Source of the DNA: Oscillospiraceae bacterium HV4-5-C5C
GTDB lineage: Bacteria; Bacillota; Clostridia; Saccharofermentanales; Fastidiosipilaceae
Length of the DNA: 64,000 bases
NCBI GenBank assembly: GCA_012034405.1
Contig: JAAVLZ010000011.1
Span: forward strand, 1 to 64,000
Direction: 5' to 3'
Numbering within the stretch: position 1 is the first letter of the stretch; every line of letters begins with the position of its first letter. The translations under genes and the position numbers were made by a program. The notes beneath the pieces were generated by a model that ran no database searches, was not told where the DNA came from, and saw only the letters and a list, made by a program, of their open reading frames with translations. Positions 27,116 through 35,833 of the stretch are shown here, one piece after another.

Positions 27116-27757
27116 TTAAGCCTGCGCGTGCTTCACGCTGGTGGTAATCTCCAGGAAAGCGCCTTTGATTCCGGGGCAGGCACCGCGGACAGCCAGGATA
27201 TTGCGTTCGCCGTCAACCATGACAACGTCCAGATTCTGAACCGTTACACGAGCGCTGCCCATATGACCTGGCAGCTTTTTGCCCGGCAGAACCCGGCTGG
27301 GGGTAGCGGATGTACCCAAGGAGCCGACTCTTCTGTGATATTTAGAACCGTGAGCCTCTTTACCGCCTTTTTGATTATGGCGTTTGATGTTGCCGGCAAA
27401 GCCTTTGCCTTTTGATGTTCCGACCACATCAATGTGATCGCCCACTGCCAGCATGTCTGACACTTTGATCTCCTGTCCCAGGCTGAAGTCATCCGCGTTC
27501 TCCGTATGGAACTCACGGATCACCGCCTTGGGTGTAACGCCGGCGGTCTTGAACTGACCGGCATCCGGCTTATTCACTGTGTTGGGGCGTTTGTCAGTAA
27601 AAGCGACGCGGACGGCGGTATAACCGTCACTGTCAGCGGTCTTTTTTTGGATCACATAGACCGGACCGCATTCAATGACAGTTACGGGAATCGCACTGCC
27701 GTTTTCATCAAACAGCTGCGTCATACCGACTTTCCTGCCCAGCATGAACTTACTCAT
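27116..27757 (-). CDS. rplC: 50S ribosomal protein L3
   Basis: L3 starts large-subunit assembly and reaches the peptidyl transferase centre. The 213-residue protein begins MSKFMLGRKVGMTQLFDENG and has GKGFAGNIKRHNQKGGKEAH and LPGKKLPGHMGSARVTVQNL. AGGAGG lies upstream of the ATG. It is the second gene of the operon. Confidence 0.97.
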   Translation of the reverse strand: MSKFMLGRKVGMTQLFDENGSAIPVTVIECGPVYVIQKKTADSDGYTAVRVAFTDKRPNTVNKPDAGQFKTAGVTPKAVIREFHTENADDFSLGQEIKVSDMLAVGDHIDVVGTSKGKGFAGNIKRHNQKGGKEAHGSKYHRRVGSLGTSATPSRVLPGKKLPGHMGSARVTVQNLDVVMVDGERNILAVRGACPGIKGAFLEITTSVKHAQA

Positions 27758-27817
27758 TTATCGTTCCTCCTGTTCGGGTCAGCTGTCAACACGCGTTGCA
27801 GCTTGCCCTGGTTATTG

Positions 27818-27839
27818 GTTCGCCATTAAGGCGGCGAAC
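27818..27839 (-). other. Hairpin between rpsJ and rplC
   Basis: GTTCGCC (27818-27824) and GGCGAAC (27833-27839) form a 7-base stem in the 120-base gap after rpsJ. There is no T run. It is a possible processing or stability element. Confidence 0.3.
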
Positions 27840-27877
27840 TTGACCTCGCGGCCTATTTCAAGACCGCATCCCAAACC

Positions 27878-28189
27878 TTACAGTTTGATCTCAATGTTGA
27901 CACCGGCCGGCATGTCCAGCTTCATCAGTGCTTCAACCGTCTTCTGATTTGGCGCCAGAATATCAATCAGACGCTTGTGCGTCCTGGATTCAAACTGCTC
28001 ACGGGAATCCTTGTGTTTATGCGGCGAGCGCAGAATTGTCACAATTTCCTTCTCGGTCGGCAGTGGAATCGGACCCGACACGCTGGCCCCGGTGCGCTTG
28101 GCTGTTTCAACGATCCGCGCCGCGCTCTGGTCCAGAACCTCATGGTCGTAGGACTTTAGTCTGATTCTGATCTTCTGATTAATGGCCAT
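27878..28189 (-). CDS. rpsJ: 30S ribosomal protein S10
   Basis: S10 is a small-subunit head protein that, as NusE, also takes part in antitermination. The 103-residue protein begins [20 protein letters not shown] and has [20 protein letters not shown] and the [20 protein letters not shown] segment. It is the first gene of the ribosomal cluster and is preceded by a leader of about 260 bases. Confidence 0.98.
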   Translation of the reverse strand: MAINQKIRIRLKSYDHEVLDQSAARIVETAKRTGASVSGPIPLPTEKEIVTILRSPHKHKDSREQFESRTHKRLIDILAPNQKTVEALMKLDMPAGVNIEIKL

Positions 28190-28454
28190 TGGTAATCCTC
28201 CTGTTATGCTGCTTGGCAGTTACAACCGCTCCGGGCGTATCTTTATTCCCCATCATAAAGCCCAGTCAGTTATTCACACGGGTGATAGCTGTACTGGGCA
28301 GAATTAAAGGCAAAGCTCAATTCCTGCTCGGTTAACTGCCCGTCCGGCCTCAATGAGCCGGGCTTCTCAATCTCAGTTACCCGCCGTGGCTGGAGCAGCC
28401 AATCCACTGCGGCAATCTGAAATGTCATCGCTTGCGCAAACTCGCGCAACAAAA
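28190..28454 (-). promoter_or_regulatory. Long structured leader of the S10 operon
   Basis: About 260 bases separate the predicted promoter from rpsJ. The main structure is a hairpin at 28260-28299: GCCCAGT and ACTGGGC close it, a CAG/CTG pair extends it past a bulged A, and an inner TATCAC/GTGAATA stem continues it; TTTATGAT follows on the minus strand. This could be an attenuator or an autoregulatory protein-binding site. A 60-codon open frame at 28270-28452 has no ribosome binding site and is not considered a gene. Confidence 0.45.
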
Positions 28455-28484
28455 ATTATACTCGCAGCTCCTATATAATGGCAA
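28455..28484 (-). promoter_or_regulatory. Main promoter of the S10-spc-alpha cluster
   Basis: On the minus strand TTGCCA (28479-28484) and a perfect TATAAT (28455-28460) are spaced by 18 bases. It lies 265 bases before rpsJ and is the only good promoter seen in the 446-base gap 28190-28635. Confidence 0.55.
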
Positions 28485-28635
28485 GCCGCGCCTGCATTTT
28501 GCCTGACAATTATTTTGCAGTCATCCGGGGTAATAGTTAGATATTCTGCACAATATATCATATATATAATCGGATATCAGCTTTGCTTGACTGCTGACCG
28601 GCCGGAATAACTAAGCCCGAGGGCCGGACCTCGCC

Positions 28636-29718
28636 TTAATCCCCGGCCACCGCGGCAGTCGCCGCAGTTGTTTCTGCCGCGGTGGCTGTTTCTGCTGCCG
28701 CGGTGTCCAGTGTCTCAGAGGTAGTGGCCTCAGGCGCGCTTTCTCCCTCCAAATATAAAGGATAGTCCGCCAGTGATTTAAACACATAGCCTTCAGACTC
28801 AGCATAATCAATTAAGTCCGGGAGTATTTGTATGTTGGTAGCCGAAACCGCGTGAAGCAAAAGTACCGCGCCGGGATGCAGGTTGGACTCAACGGTCTGC
28901 AGGGCCTCAGTCGGATCGGGTTGATCATCTACTTCCCAATCCCGGTAAGCAAAGCTCCAGAAAACCGTTTTGTACCCCATATCGTCGTAAATCTGCAGCA
29001 CCCGGTCGCTGTAAGCACCCTGTCCCGGTCTGATGTAGCGCGGCATATCCTGTCCCGTCACTTCTTTAAATGCAGCGGCCTGATCCTCCACATCCGCGAT
29101 CATGGCCTGAATTCCGTCCTCAGAAAGCGTTGTAGCCGGATTGAGATGATTATAGGTATGGTTTGCTACAAAATGGCCATCAGCCAGCATCCGCTTCACC
29201 AGGTCCGGACTGCTGTCCAGATACGCGTGGGTCAAAAAGAAGTTAATGGTAATGCCTTTTTCCTTGGCTTCATCCAGCAACTTGATCGTATTGTCCCGGT
29301 TATACTCATAGCCGCAGTCCATCGTCAGGTAGAGATCCTTTTCCGTGGGATCACTCTCCTGCCAGATCACATTGTGACGATCTACCATCTCCTGGATATC
29401 AGCGCTGACCGTGGCCGGCTGCTCACTGTCGGCCTCAGCCGGGCTGTACCACCAGCTTAAGGAAGTGTTGTCATAGTCCAGATATTTGGACTCATCAAAG
29501 GAAGCCGGATCAATGGCCGGCGTTGGCGTGGGGGGTACCGGGGTGGGTGACGGCGAAGGCGTGGGCGTAGCTGCGGTGGTCTGGCTCTCACTGGTGCTGG
29601 CCGGAGTCGTTTCCTCAGATTTGGTTTTAGCCTGACAGCCCGGCAGGATCAGCAGCAGCCCGGCCAGCAGCGCGGCGGTCAGACGTTTTCTGGTTAAGGC
29701 AGAATTCAGTTTTTTCAT
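28636..29718 (-). CDS. PdaA-like polysaccharide deacetylase lipoprotein
   Basis: This 360-residue exported protein has a lipoprotein signal (basic MKKLNSALTRKRLT, hydrophobic core, lipobox LPGC). A Ser/Thr/Pro-rich stalk follows, then a NodB-homology deacetylase domain (about 110-325): LYLTMDCGYE (motif 1, the Asp usually ligating metal), VANHTYNH (metal His pair), RPGQGAYS (motif 3), VFWSFAYRDW and LLLHAVS (motif 5). It resembles the PdaA group, which deacetylates peptidoglycan muramic acid during spore-cortex formation; that substrate is an inference. An Ala/Thr-rich tail of about 25 residues ends it. ATG 29718 is preferred because AGGAGG is nine bases upstream; ATG 29724 would be only three bases from it. 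Confidence 0.85.
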   Translation of the reverse strand: MKKLNSALTRKRLTAALLAGLLLILPGCQAKTKSEETTPASTSESQTTAATPTPSPSPTPVPPTPTPAIDPASFDESKYLDYDNTSLSWWYSPAEADSEQPATVSADIQEMVDRHNVIWQESDPTEKDLYLTMDCGYEYNRDNTIKLLDEAKEKGITINFFLTHAYLDSSPDLVKRMLADGHFVANHTYNHLNPATTLSEDGIQAMIADVEDQAAAFKEVTGQDMPRYIRPGQGAYSDRVLQIYDDMGYKTVFWSFAYRDWEVDDQPDPTEALQTVESNLHPGAVLLLHAVSATNIQILPDLIDYAESEGYVFKSLADYPLYLEGESAPEATTSETLDTAAAETATAAETTAATAAVAGD

Positions 29719-29767
29719 ATACATAAACCTCCTGATATATTGTCGTATAATCGCAATGGACGTTTCA

Positions 29768-30685
29768 TCACTGGCCCAAAGCAGCGGCTGCCAGTTCAGT
29801 CAGCTCCTGCGGCGTAAAATGATAGTGGCGGTGGCAGAAGTGGCAGATCAGCTCCGCGCCTTCCGGCTGTCCGGCCAGATCATATAGTTCCTCTGCGCCC
29901 AAGGAGAACAGGTTCCGGGTCATGCGGGAACGGCTGCAGTTGCATTGATAAGAGAGGCTGCGGCTCTGCAGATACTGGATATCCGGATCACCCATAAACA
30001 GATCCAGCAGCTGAGCTGGCGTAAAGCCCTCCTCCAGCCAATATGTTATATCCGGATAGCCCTTGGCGCGGGCTTCAACATAGGCTGCTTCCTGATCGTC
30101 GGCTCCCGGCATCAGCTGGACCAGGATGCCGCCGGCCTGGCGCACCCCGTTATGATCCAGCGTCACCCCCACGCCGACCACACTCTCAATCTGCTCTGAA
30201 CGGGCCAGATAATTAGCTAATTCATCACCAATCCCGCCGTTCATCAGTTCAACTGTACCGGTATAAGGATGGCCCAGTCCCAGGTCGCGGATAACTTTCA
30301 GCTGTCCGCGGCCGACAGCCGTTTTCAGGTCTGCTTTGTGCTGATCATTTTGCAGATTGGGCACATGAGGATTGACAATATCCCCGCGGACGGTTCCGTC
30401 AGACTCCGCCACCACCGTCATGCCGCCCAAGGGGCCGTCACAGGTCAGCTGCATGCTCATGCGGTCGCCCTGGCTTTTAAGATCGGAACCCAGCAGGGCG
30501 GCCCCGGTTAAAAAACGGCCCAGCAGCATGGCCGACAGCGGGGACAAGTCATGTACGCGCAGCGCCTCCTGCGTCAAAGCCGTGCTGCGGCAGCCCACCA
30601 GGCGGACATGTCCGTTCAGTGCGGTCGCAATAACCAGGTGATCCCCCGGGTTGTTAAATTCTTCTGCATTAAAAGGTATAGCCAT
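29768..30685 (-). CDS. hslO: Redox-regulated chaperone Hsp33
   Basis: Hsp33 is a cytoplasmic holdase switched on by oxidation and unfolding. The 305-residue protein has the N-terminal core (LVIATALNGHVRLVGCRST) and the C-terminal redox zinc centre CNC and CHFC. The start at 30685 has AAGGAAG upstream; the frame is open upstream but Cys-rich and unlike Hsp33. It lies between a methyltransferase and the deacetylase gene on the same strand. Confidence 0.95.
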   Translation of the reverse strand: MAIPFNAEEFNNPGDHLVIATALNGHVRLVGCRSTALTQEALRVHDLSPLSAMLLGRFLTGAALLGSDLKSQGDRMSMQLTCDGPLGGMTVVAESDGTVRGDIVNPHVPNLQNDQHKADLKTAVGRGQLKVIRDLGLGHPYTGTVELMNGGIGDELANYLARSEQIESVVGVGVTLDHNGVRQAGGILVQLMPGADDQEAAYVEARAKGYPDITYWLEEGFTPAQLLDLFMGDPDIQYLQSRSLSYQCNCSRSRMTRNLFSLGAEELYDLAGQPEGAELICHFCHRHYHFTPQELTELAAAALGQ

Positions 30686-30732
30686 AATAATATCTTCCTT
30701 ATATAATTGACAGCCCCTGCTGCTGCAGCGAA

Positions 30733-30778
30733 GGCATAAGGCTGCCTGGTCAGCTACTGAGCCAGCCAGCCTCATGCC
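30733..30778 (-). other. Long inverted repeat between methyltransferase and hslO
   Basis: Two arms of about 21 bases (30733-30753 and 30757-30778) pair almost fully around a CTA loop. No T run follows on the minus strand. It may reduce read-through into hslO or protect the upstream message. Confidence 0.4.
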
Positions 30779-30806
30779 GCCGGTCCCTCAGGTGGGATCC
30801 GGCCGG

Positions 30807-31745
30807 TCAGTCAGCCGGATTCAGCACCGCGGACAGCAGGCGCCTTGAAAACACCGGACTTGAGCCGTTCGTCCCCTGAGCGTTGGACAGGGGCAGCTGT
30901 TCAGTCCCGTTCTGGCCAAGCGTCCAGCAGCTGTCAAGTTTCAGGCCGGCCCGGGTCAAGGCCGTCTGCAGCTCAGTCCAGGACCAGCAGCGTTCCGTAA
31001 CGGTCACATCAAAACGCTGCCATAAGCCGGCGTGGCCCGCTGGTACAAACCCGGTTATATCTGCGGTATTCAGCGCTTGATGATCGTCATATTCCGTCTG
31101 CCAGAAAATGGCGTATTGTTCGGTGATATCAAACAACTGCTGTTGGTGTAACGATCTGAAGTGGTCTAATCCTACCACATCGAAGAAAAATTGCCCACCC
31201 GGAGCCAGCAGTCCGGCAGCGCTTTGAAAGAGGCCCAAAAGGTCCCGCCCGGTCAGCAAATGGTTGACCGTATCAAGCAGACAGCAGACCACTCCGGCTT
31301 TAAAGCTCCCGGTATCAGCCCGGCTGATATCCTGCAGCGCCAGGGTAAAAACCGGCGGCGCGGAAGCCGGGTCAGCTGGCTGGCCTTCCGGATTCCGCTG
31401 CGTCGCCGCTGGCAGCGCTGCCTCATAGCCTGCGTTTTCCAGCAGCTGCCAGGCTTCATTCAGCATTCCCGGTGAACGATCCAGTCCCAGTACGGAGAAG
31501 CCCTGGTTGAGAAAGGTCAGAAGCAGGCGGCCGGTTCCGCAGCCCAGATCTGCCATCTGCCGGCAAACCGGCTGGCGCGTTTTGAGCTGCCGCGCTATAA
31601 CGGACAGGATCTGCTGCGTCAGTTCAGCGGCCTCGCCTGCCTGCTGTTGATAGCGGTCATAAATCAAAGCCAGCTCATCATAAGCCTCATTTTGCCAGTC
31701 ATAAGCTTCCTGCCAGTCTGCGCCGGCCTTGGTATTGGCTGCCAT
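30807..31745 (-). CDS. Class I SAM-dependent methyltransferase
   Basis: This 312-residue protein has the Rossmann SAM-binding motif ADLGCGTGRLLLTFLNQG, the acidic residue after strand 2 (VLGLDRSPGML) and a C-terminal half of the kind found in Firmicutes methyltransferases of unknown target (YDELALIYDRYQ at the start). The substrate cannot be told. The start at ATG 31745 lies 4 bases after the CtpA stop; there is no strong binding site, so translation probably depends on the upstream gene. An open frame to 31805 would overlap ctpA more deeply. Confidence 0.75.
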   Translation of the reverse strand: MAANTKAGADWQEAYDWQNEAYDELALIYDRYQQQAGEAAELTQQILSVIARQLKTRQPVCRQMADLGCGTGRLLLTFLNQGFSVLGLDRSPGMLNEAWQLLENAGYEAALPAATQRNPEGQPADPASAPPVFTLALQDISRADTGSFKAGVVCCLLDTVNHLLTGRDLLGLFQSAAGLLAPGGQFFFDVVGLDHFRSLHQQQLFDITEQYAIFWQTEYDDHQALNTADITGFVPAGHAGLWQRFDVTVTERCWSWTELQTALTRAGLKLDSCWTLGQNGTEQLPLSNAQGTNGSSPVFSRRLLSAVLNPAD

Positions 31746-31749
31746 CTGC

Positions 31750-33177
31750 TCAACCGTCCGTCTGACTATCTGTGTTGGCCGCGTCCTGCAGCTGCAGCGC
31801 AGCAATCGCCTGTTGCAGCTGGCTGTCCTCCGCTTCCGGCAGCTGGCTCAGAGGCTGCTGACTGGCTTCATCAGACAATGAAACCGGATAATCAGGGGTC
31901 AGGCCGGTGCCTTCAATCTCTTCGCCGCCCGGCAATACATAACGGAAGATGGTGACATTAACCGCTGAGCCATCCGACAGCTGGATAGTTGTGGTCCCGG
32001 AACCTTTACCATAGCTTTGCTCACCGACCAGCACCGCTTTGTTCCAGTCACGCAGACAGCCGGAAAAAAGTTCCGATGCGCTGGCCGTGTTGTTGTTCAT
32101 CAGGATAGCGTAATGCATGTCCTCTGAAACACCCATGCTGGCATCAGAAGTCCATTCCTGAGTATAAGCCTGGCCATCGCTGCGGCCGTTGATCCTGGCT
32201 ACTTCACCTTCCGGCAGCAGATAGTCGAGGCAGTCAATGACCGCCTGAGCGTCCCCTCCCAGATTATTGCGCAGGTCAATAACCATTTCCGTGGCTCCGT
32301 CCTGAGTCAAAGAGTCCACCCCGGCTTTGAATTGTTCAAACAAATTGGTCGTAAAGCTGCTGATCTTTAGGTAGCCGGTATCCGCGTCCAGCATACGGTA
32401 GCTGACCACCTCAGTGGTGATATCCTGGCGGGTCATGGTCATGGTCAGATACTTGCCGGTTGAGGGGCGGTAAAACTTAACGGTGACGGCTGTACCGGCT
32501 TCGCCCTTGATTTTATCCGCTAACTCAGAGGCTGAGTCCAGATCCTCAACGGACTCCCCATCAACTTCAACCGGAATATCTCCCGCCATAACTCCGGCTT
32601 CATACGCTGGTCCGTTCTCCTGAACTTCAATAACCTCAAGCGTCCCGTCCGTGGCCTGGCTGACGGTAGCGCCTATGCCGCTGTAATGGCCGGATAAACT
32701 TTCCTGCAGTCCCTGGTAATCTTCTGCGCTGAGATAGTAGGTATAAGGATCGCCCAGTGAATCCGGCAAGCCTTTATTGATTGCGGCCAGGATCTCCTGG
32801 TCAGATAGCTCCCGGTAAAAGTTATCTTTAATCAGCTGAATTTCCGTCGCCAGTTTTTGAGCCTCAGCCTGTGTATCCGAATCGGTGTCCGTCACCCCGA
32901 TGGTCAGGCCGCTGCTGCTCTGCTCCCCGGCAGTTCCTGCCGGCAAAGCGTTATTAATTAACAAAACATAAAACAGGCCGGCCGAAGCGACAAAGGTGAT
33001 CAAAGCTGTCAGCAGCACCGGGAACAGCAATTGATGGCGGTTATTGCCGGTGGTTTTGCCGCTCCGTTTGGGTGCCGGCGCGCCGGTCGGCAGATGAGTG
33101 CCGGGCTGCGGCCAGGGCTGTAATGGCGGCTGTTCGGATTTAGGTGACTGATGATCGTTCTGCTCAATCTGATACAT
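31750..33177 (-). CDS. S41-family C-terminal processing protease (CtpA-like)
   Basis: This 475-residue membrane-anchored serine protease has a Pro-rich cytoplasmic N-terminus, one membrane helix (LLFPVLLTALITFVASAGLF), a PDZ domain (SGIGATVSQATDG to DIPVEVDGE), and the S41 catalytic core with the Ser in NNNTASASELFSG and the Lys in GEQSYGKGSGTT. Such proteases trim secreted or cell-wall enzymes. The start at 33177 has AGGGA upstream; ATG 33201 has none. It follows an M23 peptidase gene in an envelope cluster, which suggests it may process that peptidase (inference). Confidence 0.92.
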   Translation of the reverse strand: MYQIEQNDHQSPKSEQPPLQPWPQPGTHLPTGAPAPKRSGKTTGNNRHQLLFPVLLTALITFVASAGLFYVLLINNALPAGTAGEQSSSGLTIGVTDTDSDTQAEAQKLATEIQLIKDNFYRELSDQEILAAINKGLPDSLGDPYTYYLSAEDYQGLQESLSGHYSGIGATVSQATDGTLEVIEVQENGPAYEAGVMAGDIPVEVDGESVEDLDSASELADKIKGEAGTAVTVKFYRPSTGKYLTMTMTRQDITTEVVSYRMLDADTGYLKISSFTTNLFEQFKAGVDSLTQDGATEMVIDLRNNLGGDAQAVIDCLDYLLPEGEVARINGRSDGQAYTQEWTSDASMGVSEDMHYAILMNNNTASASELFSGCLRDWNKAVLVGEQSYGKGSGTTTIQLSDGSAVNVTIFRYVLPGGEEIEGTGLTPDYPVSLSDEASQQPLSQLPEAEDSQLQQAIAALQLQDAANTDSQTDG

Positions 33178-33289
33178 GATTTTTTCCCTGTCTTCCCACA
33201 TAAACTCAAGGCCGGAACAGGCCGGCCGGTTGGAATCACTGATAGCACCACTATAACAGAATCAAGCTGGCCGCGTTGTTCTCTTAAGG

Positions 33290-33319
33290 CAGAAATCAGC
33301 CGCGAGCGGCTAATTTCTG
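33290..33319 (-). other. Hairpin after the M23 peptidase gene
   Basis: A 30-base inverted repeat of two 14-base arms with one mismatch begins 3 bases after the stop codon. It ends in ATTTCTG with no longer T run, so it is a weak terminator or a 3' stabilising hairpin, partly separating ctpA from the ftsEX genes. Confidence 0.4.
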
Positions 33320-33321
33320 TA

Positions 33322-34821
33322 TCAGTTTATGTAGTTCATCGGGTTCACGGTAGAGCCGTTGATACTCACTTCCAGATGACAGTGGGCGCCGGTAGACGCG
33401 CCGGTACTGCCCACATCGCCAATGTAGTCACCCTGACTGACACTCTGACCGGCACTGACCGCCACATATTTCATATGCGCATATGTTGTGGTCATCCCGT
33501 TGGGGTGCTGAATCACGACATAATTTCCGTAACCTGATTTACTGCTGGTATAGTTTTGATTGGGGTACTGCATGGAAGCGGTAATAACCGTGCCGCTCAG
33601 GACCGCCCGGATCGGCGTGCCAAAGGCGGCCGCAAAGTCCGTGCCGTAATGGAAGGACTCAACCGCTCCGGTAATGGGATGAACCCTGGAGCCGTATTGG
33701 GAGGTAATGGTATAACCACTGGCAATCGGGGTAATCATCGATTCTGATCCGCTGGTTGTCGGCGCCGCGGGGGCGGCTGTCGGCTCGGTCGCCGCAGCGG
33801 CCTCCGTGCCGGCAGCGGCAGCCGCCGTTTCAGGGGCTTCAGCCTGAGCCTGGGCTTCGGTGGCGGCTTCCGTGTCGGCTGCGGCAGCGGCTTCAGCTGC
33901 CTGCTGAGCCTGCTGCTGACTTTCAGCGGCCTCCTGAGCCTGTTTTTCCGCCAGAGCGGCGCTCTCACTTTCACTCTGGGCCGCGGCAGCGGAGGCCGCC
34001 AGACTGGACTGACGGATGGATTCCTGTTTTTCTGATTCTACCTGCGTATAATAGGTATCCAGAGATGCCTGGATCTCATTTTGCTGCGCCAGGGCGTCAT
34101 CATAAGCGCCGGAGCGATTCAGCAGCGCGCCTTCCACGCTTTCCAGATCTGTTTGGGTGACCGCCACATTGTTGTTGATCTGTTCCAGCATGGTTTCTGC
34201 GTGGTCATAATAAGCCTGCGCTTCCGCCGTAGCTTCCTCCGCAGCCTGCCTGCTCAGTTCTGCCGTCTCCGCCGCGGCCTGCAACGCCTCCAGCGCTTCG
34301 TTATCCTCTGCAGTGATGTATTCCATCAATCTCATATTGGTAAAGAACCCCGACAAGCCGTCTGACTCCAGCAAAATCTGCAGGGTTGATGTCTGGCGGT
34401 AAGGGAAAAGCGCGACAATGCGGTCTTCATATTCAGCCTGCTTATTATTGACCTCCTCCACTGCCGCCTGATAAGCACTCAAGGCATCATCCAGGGCAGT
34501 TCTGGCTACCTCAAGTTCCTGCATAAAGCTTTCATATTCAGCTTCTGAAGCCATCTGCTGCTGTTTCAGTTCCTCAAGCCGGACGCTGATACTGTTATTC
34601 TGAGCCTGGTAAGCCGCAATTTCATCATTCAGGCTGGCCAGAGCCGCGGCATTATCCGCTTGTTGCTGCAGTAACTGCTCTTCATAGGCCGCGTCTTCCG
34701 CCTTAATCGGCAGCAGGTGCCCCGCCGGAGTCACCATCAGGATAGCAGCGACGAACAAGCCGCTCAGCAAGGGTTTCAGATGACGTTTCATTTCTGCTCT
34801 TGTCCTGCCTTTCCAAGCCAT
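33322..34821 (-). CDS. Coiled-coil M23 (LytM) endopeptidase, EnvC/PcsB-like
   Basis: This 499-residue exported protein has a signal peptide (MKRHLKPLLSGLFVAAILMV, cleavage probably after IKA) and a long coiled coil (about 45-260, heptads rich in Gln, Ala, Glu). A low-complexity Ala/Gln/Glu/Thr/Pro linker (about 260-360) follows, then a C-terminal LytM zinc peptidase with FHYGTDFAAAFGTPI and HCHLEV ligands. This architecture matches EnvC-type and CwlO/PcsB-like proteins whose activity is gated by FtsEX, and the gene starts 3 bases after ftsX, so it is the likely FtsEX effector that cleaves septal peptidoglycan. Start 34821 has AAAGG upstream; Met at 34791 is an alternative. Confidence 0.9.
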   Translation of the reverse strand: MAWKGRTRAEMKRHLKPLLSGLFVAAILMVTPAGHLLPIKAEDAAYEEQLLQQQADNAAALASLNDEIAAYQAQNNSISVRLEELKQQQMASEAEYESFMQELEVARTALDDALSAYQAAVEEVNNKQAEYEDRIVALFPYRQTSTLQILLESDGLSGFFTNMRLMEYITAEDNEALEALQAAAETAELSRQAAEEATAEAQAYYDHAETMLEQINNNVAVTQTDLESVEGALLNRSGAYDDALAQQNEIQASLDTYYTQVESEKQESIRQSSLAASAAAAQSESESAALAEKQAQEAAESQQQAQQAAEAAAAADTEAATEAQAQAEAPETAAAAAGTEAAAATEPTAAPAAPTTSGSESMITPIASGYTITSQYGSRVHPITGAVESFHYGTDFAAAFGTPIRAVLSGTVITASMQYPNQNYTSSKSGYGNYVVIQHPNGMTTTYAHMKYVAVSAGQSVSQGDYIGDVGSTGASTGAHCHLEVSINGSTVNPMNYIN

Positions 34822-34824
34822 ATA

Positions 34825-35736
34825 TTAAACCTTTATATATTTTCTTACGGACATAGCGCTGCCGGCTGCCCCGATCAGAACGCCCAGTGCCAAATTAACC
34901 AGAATGAAAATCCAGGCCAGGTTTGACAGCGGCAAGACAAAATTGCGCGGCGCTAAAACGCCCAGATCAGAGCTCGACTGTCCGCCCACCACTCGCTGGT
35001 ACAGCCATTGATAGATGGCATAAACCAGACCGCTGCTGATCAGCGCCCCGACCGTGCCGATCAAAGTACCCTCAAGAATATACGGCCAGCGGATATAGGC
35101 GTTGGTAGCGCCCACATATTTCATGATGTTAATCTCCTCCGCCCGGGAAAAGACAGAAATCCTGACCATGTTAGCAATAATAAAGAGTGAGATGACCAGC
35201 AGGATAGCAAAAGCCAGCAAGGTCCCGGCATTGACCAGGTTGATGATTCTGGTCAGTTTCTGCATAACCGACTCTGCCATATCCACCTGAGTCACGCCGG
35301 GGAAGGCCTTGATCTGGGCCACAAACTGATCAGCCAGATCCGGATCCTGCAGCTTTACCTGATAAACGTAAGGCAGTTTGGCATAATCAAAATTATCCAG
35401 AGCAGCCTGAGCCTCACCCATAGACGCTTTCAGCTGTTCATAATTTTCCTCCGGGGTCAGCATTGTAAAGGAAAGCACGTTGCTGTCCGCGGTCAGATAA
35501 GCGGAGATATCCTGCTGCTGCTGGGCAGTCAGCTTTGCATCACACCAGACCTCTACCGGCGGCTGCTGGGCGACCACCTTAACTAAATTACCGGCGTTGA
35601 GAGACACCACAATAAAAACCCCCATTAGTAACAGCATCAGCGTCACGGTGGTGACAGAGGCCAGGGTAATCAGGGGATGGCGAATAATATTCAGCAGACT
35701 ATCCCTGACTGTGGTGAGAATTTTTCTGAGTTTCAT
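34825..35736 (-). CDS. ftsX: Cell-division protein FtsX
   Basis: FtsX is the membrane half of the FtsEX ABC complex, which passes ATP hydrolysis to peptidoglycan hydrolases outside the cell. The 303-residue protein has an N-terminal membrane helix (LITLASVTTVTLMLLLMGVF), a large extracellular loop (about 55-165), then three more helices in the FtsX permease domain. The length and layout are typical. It lies 97 bases after ftsE, with a palindrome between. Confidence 0.94.
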   Translation of the reverse strand: MKLRKILTTVRDSLLNIIRHPLITLASVTTVTLMLLLMGVFIVVSLNAGNLVKVVAQQPPVEVWCDAKLTAQQQQDISAYLTADSNVLSFTMLTPEENYEQLKASMGEAQAALDNFDYAKLPYVYQVKLQDPDLADQFVAQIKAFPGVTQVDMAESVMQKLTRIINLVNAGTLLAFAILLVISLFIIANMVRISVFSRAEEINIMKYVGATNAYIRWPYILEGTLIGTVGALISSGLVYAIYQWLYQRVVGGQSSSDLGVLAPRNFVLPLSNLAWIFILVNLALGVLIGAAGSAMSVRKYIKV

Positions 35737-35768
35737 CTGGTTAAATTACCTCAATGGCGCGCCTCCCC

Positions 35769-35798
35769 CCAAACCGGGGCGCTAGCACCACGGTTTGG
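35769..35798 (-). other. 30-base palindrome between ftsE and ftsX
   Basis: CCAAACCG at 35769-35776 pairs with CGGTTTGG at 35791-35798. The centre contains GCTAGC, and only two pairs mismatch over the 30 bases. No T run follows, so it is not an ordinary terminator. It could adjust the ratio of FtsE to FtsX. Confidence 0.45.
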
Positions 35799-35833
35799 AT
35801 CAACCAACAGGTAAGCCAGGGCAGGCGCGGACT

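Noticed and set aside
28270-28452. Possible 60-codon leader peptide in the S10 leader
   Set aside because: No ribosome binding site, starts on TTG right at the predicted transcription start, and contains the leader hairpin.
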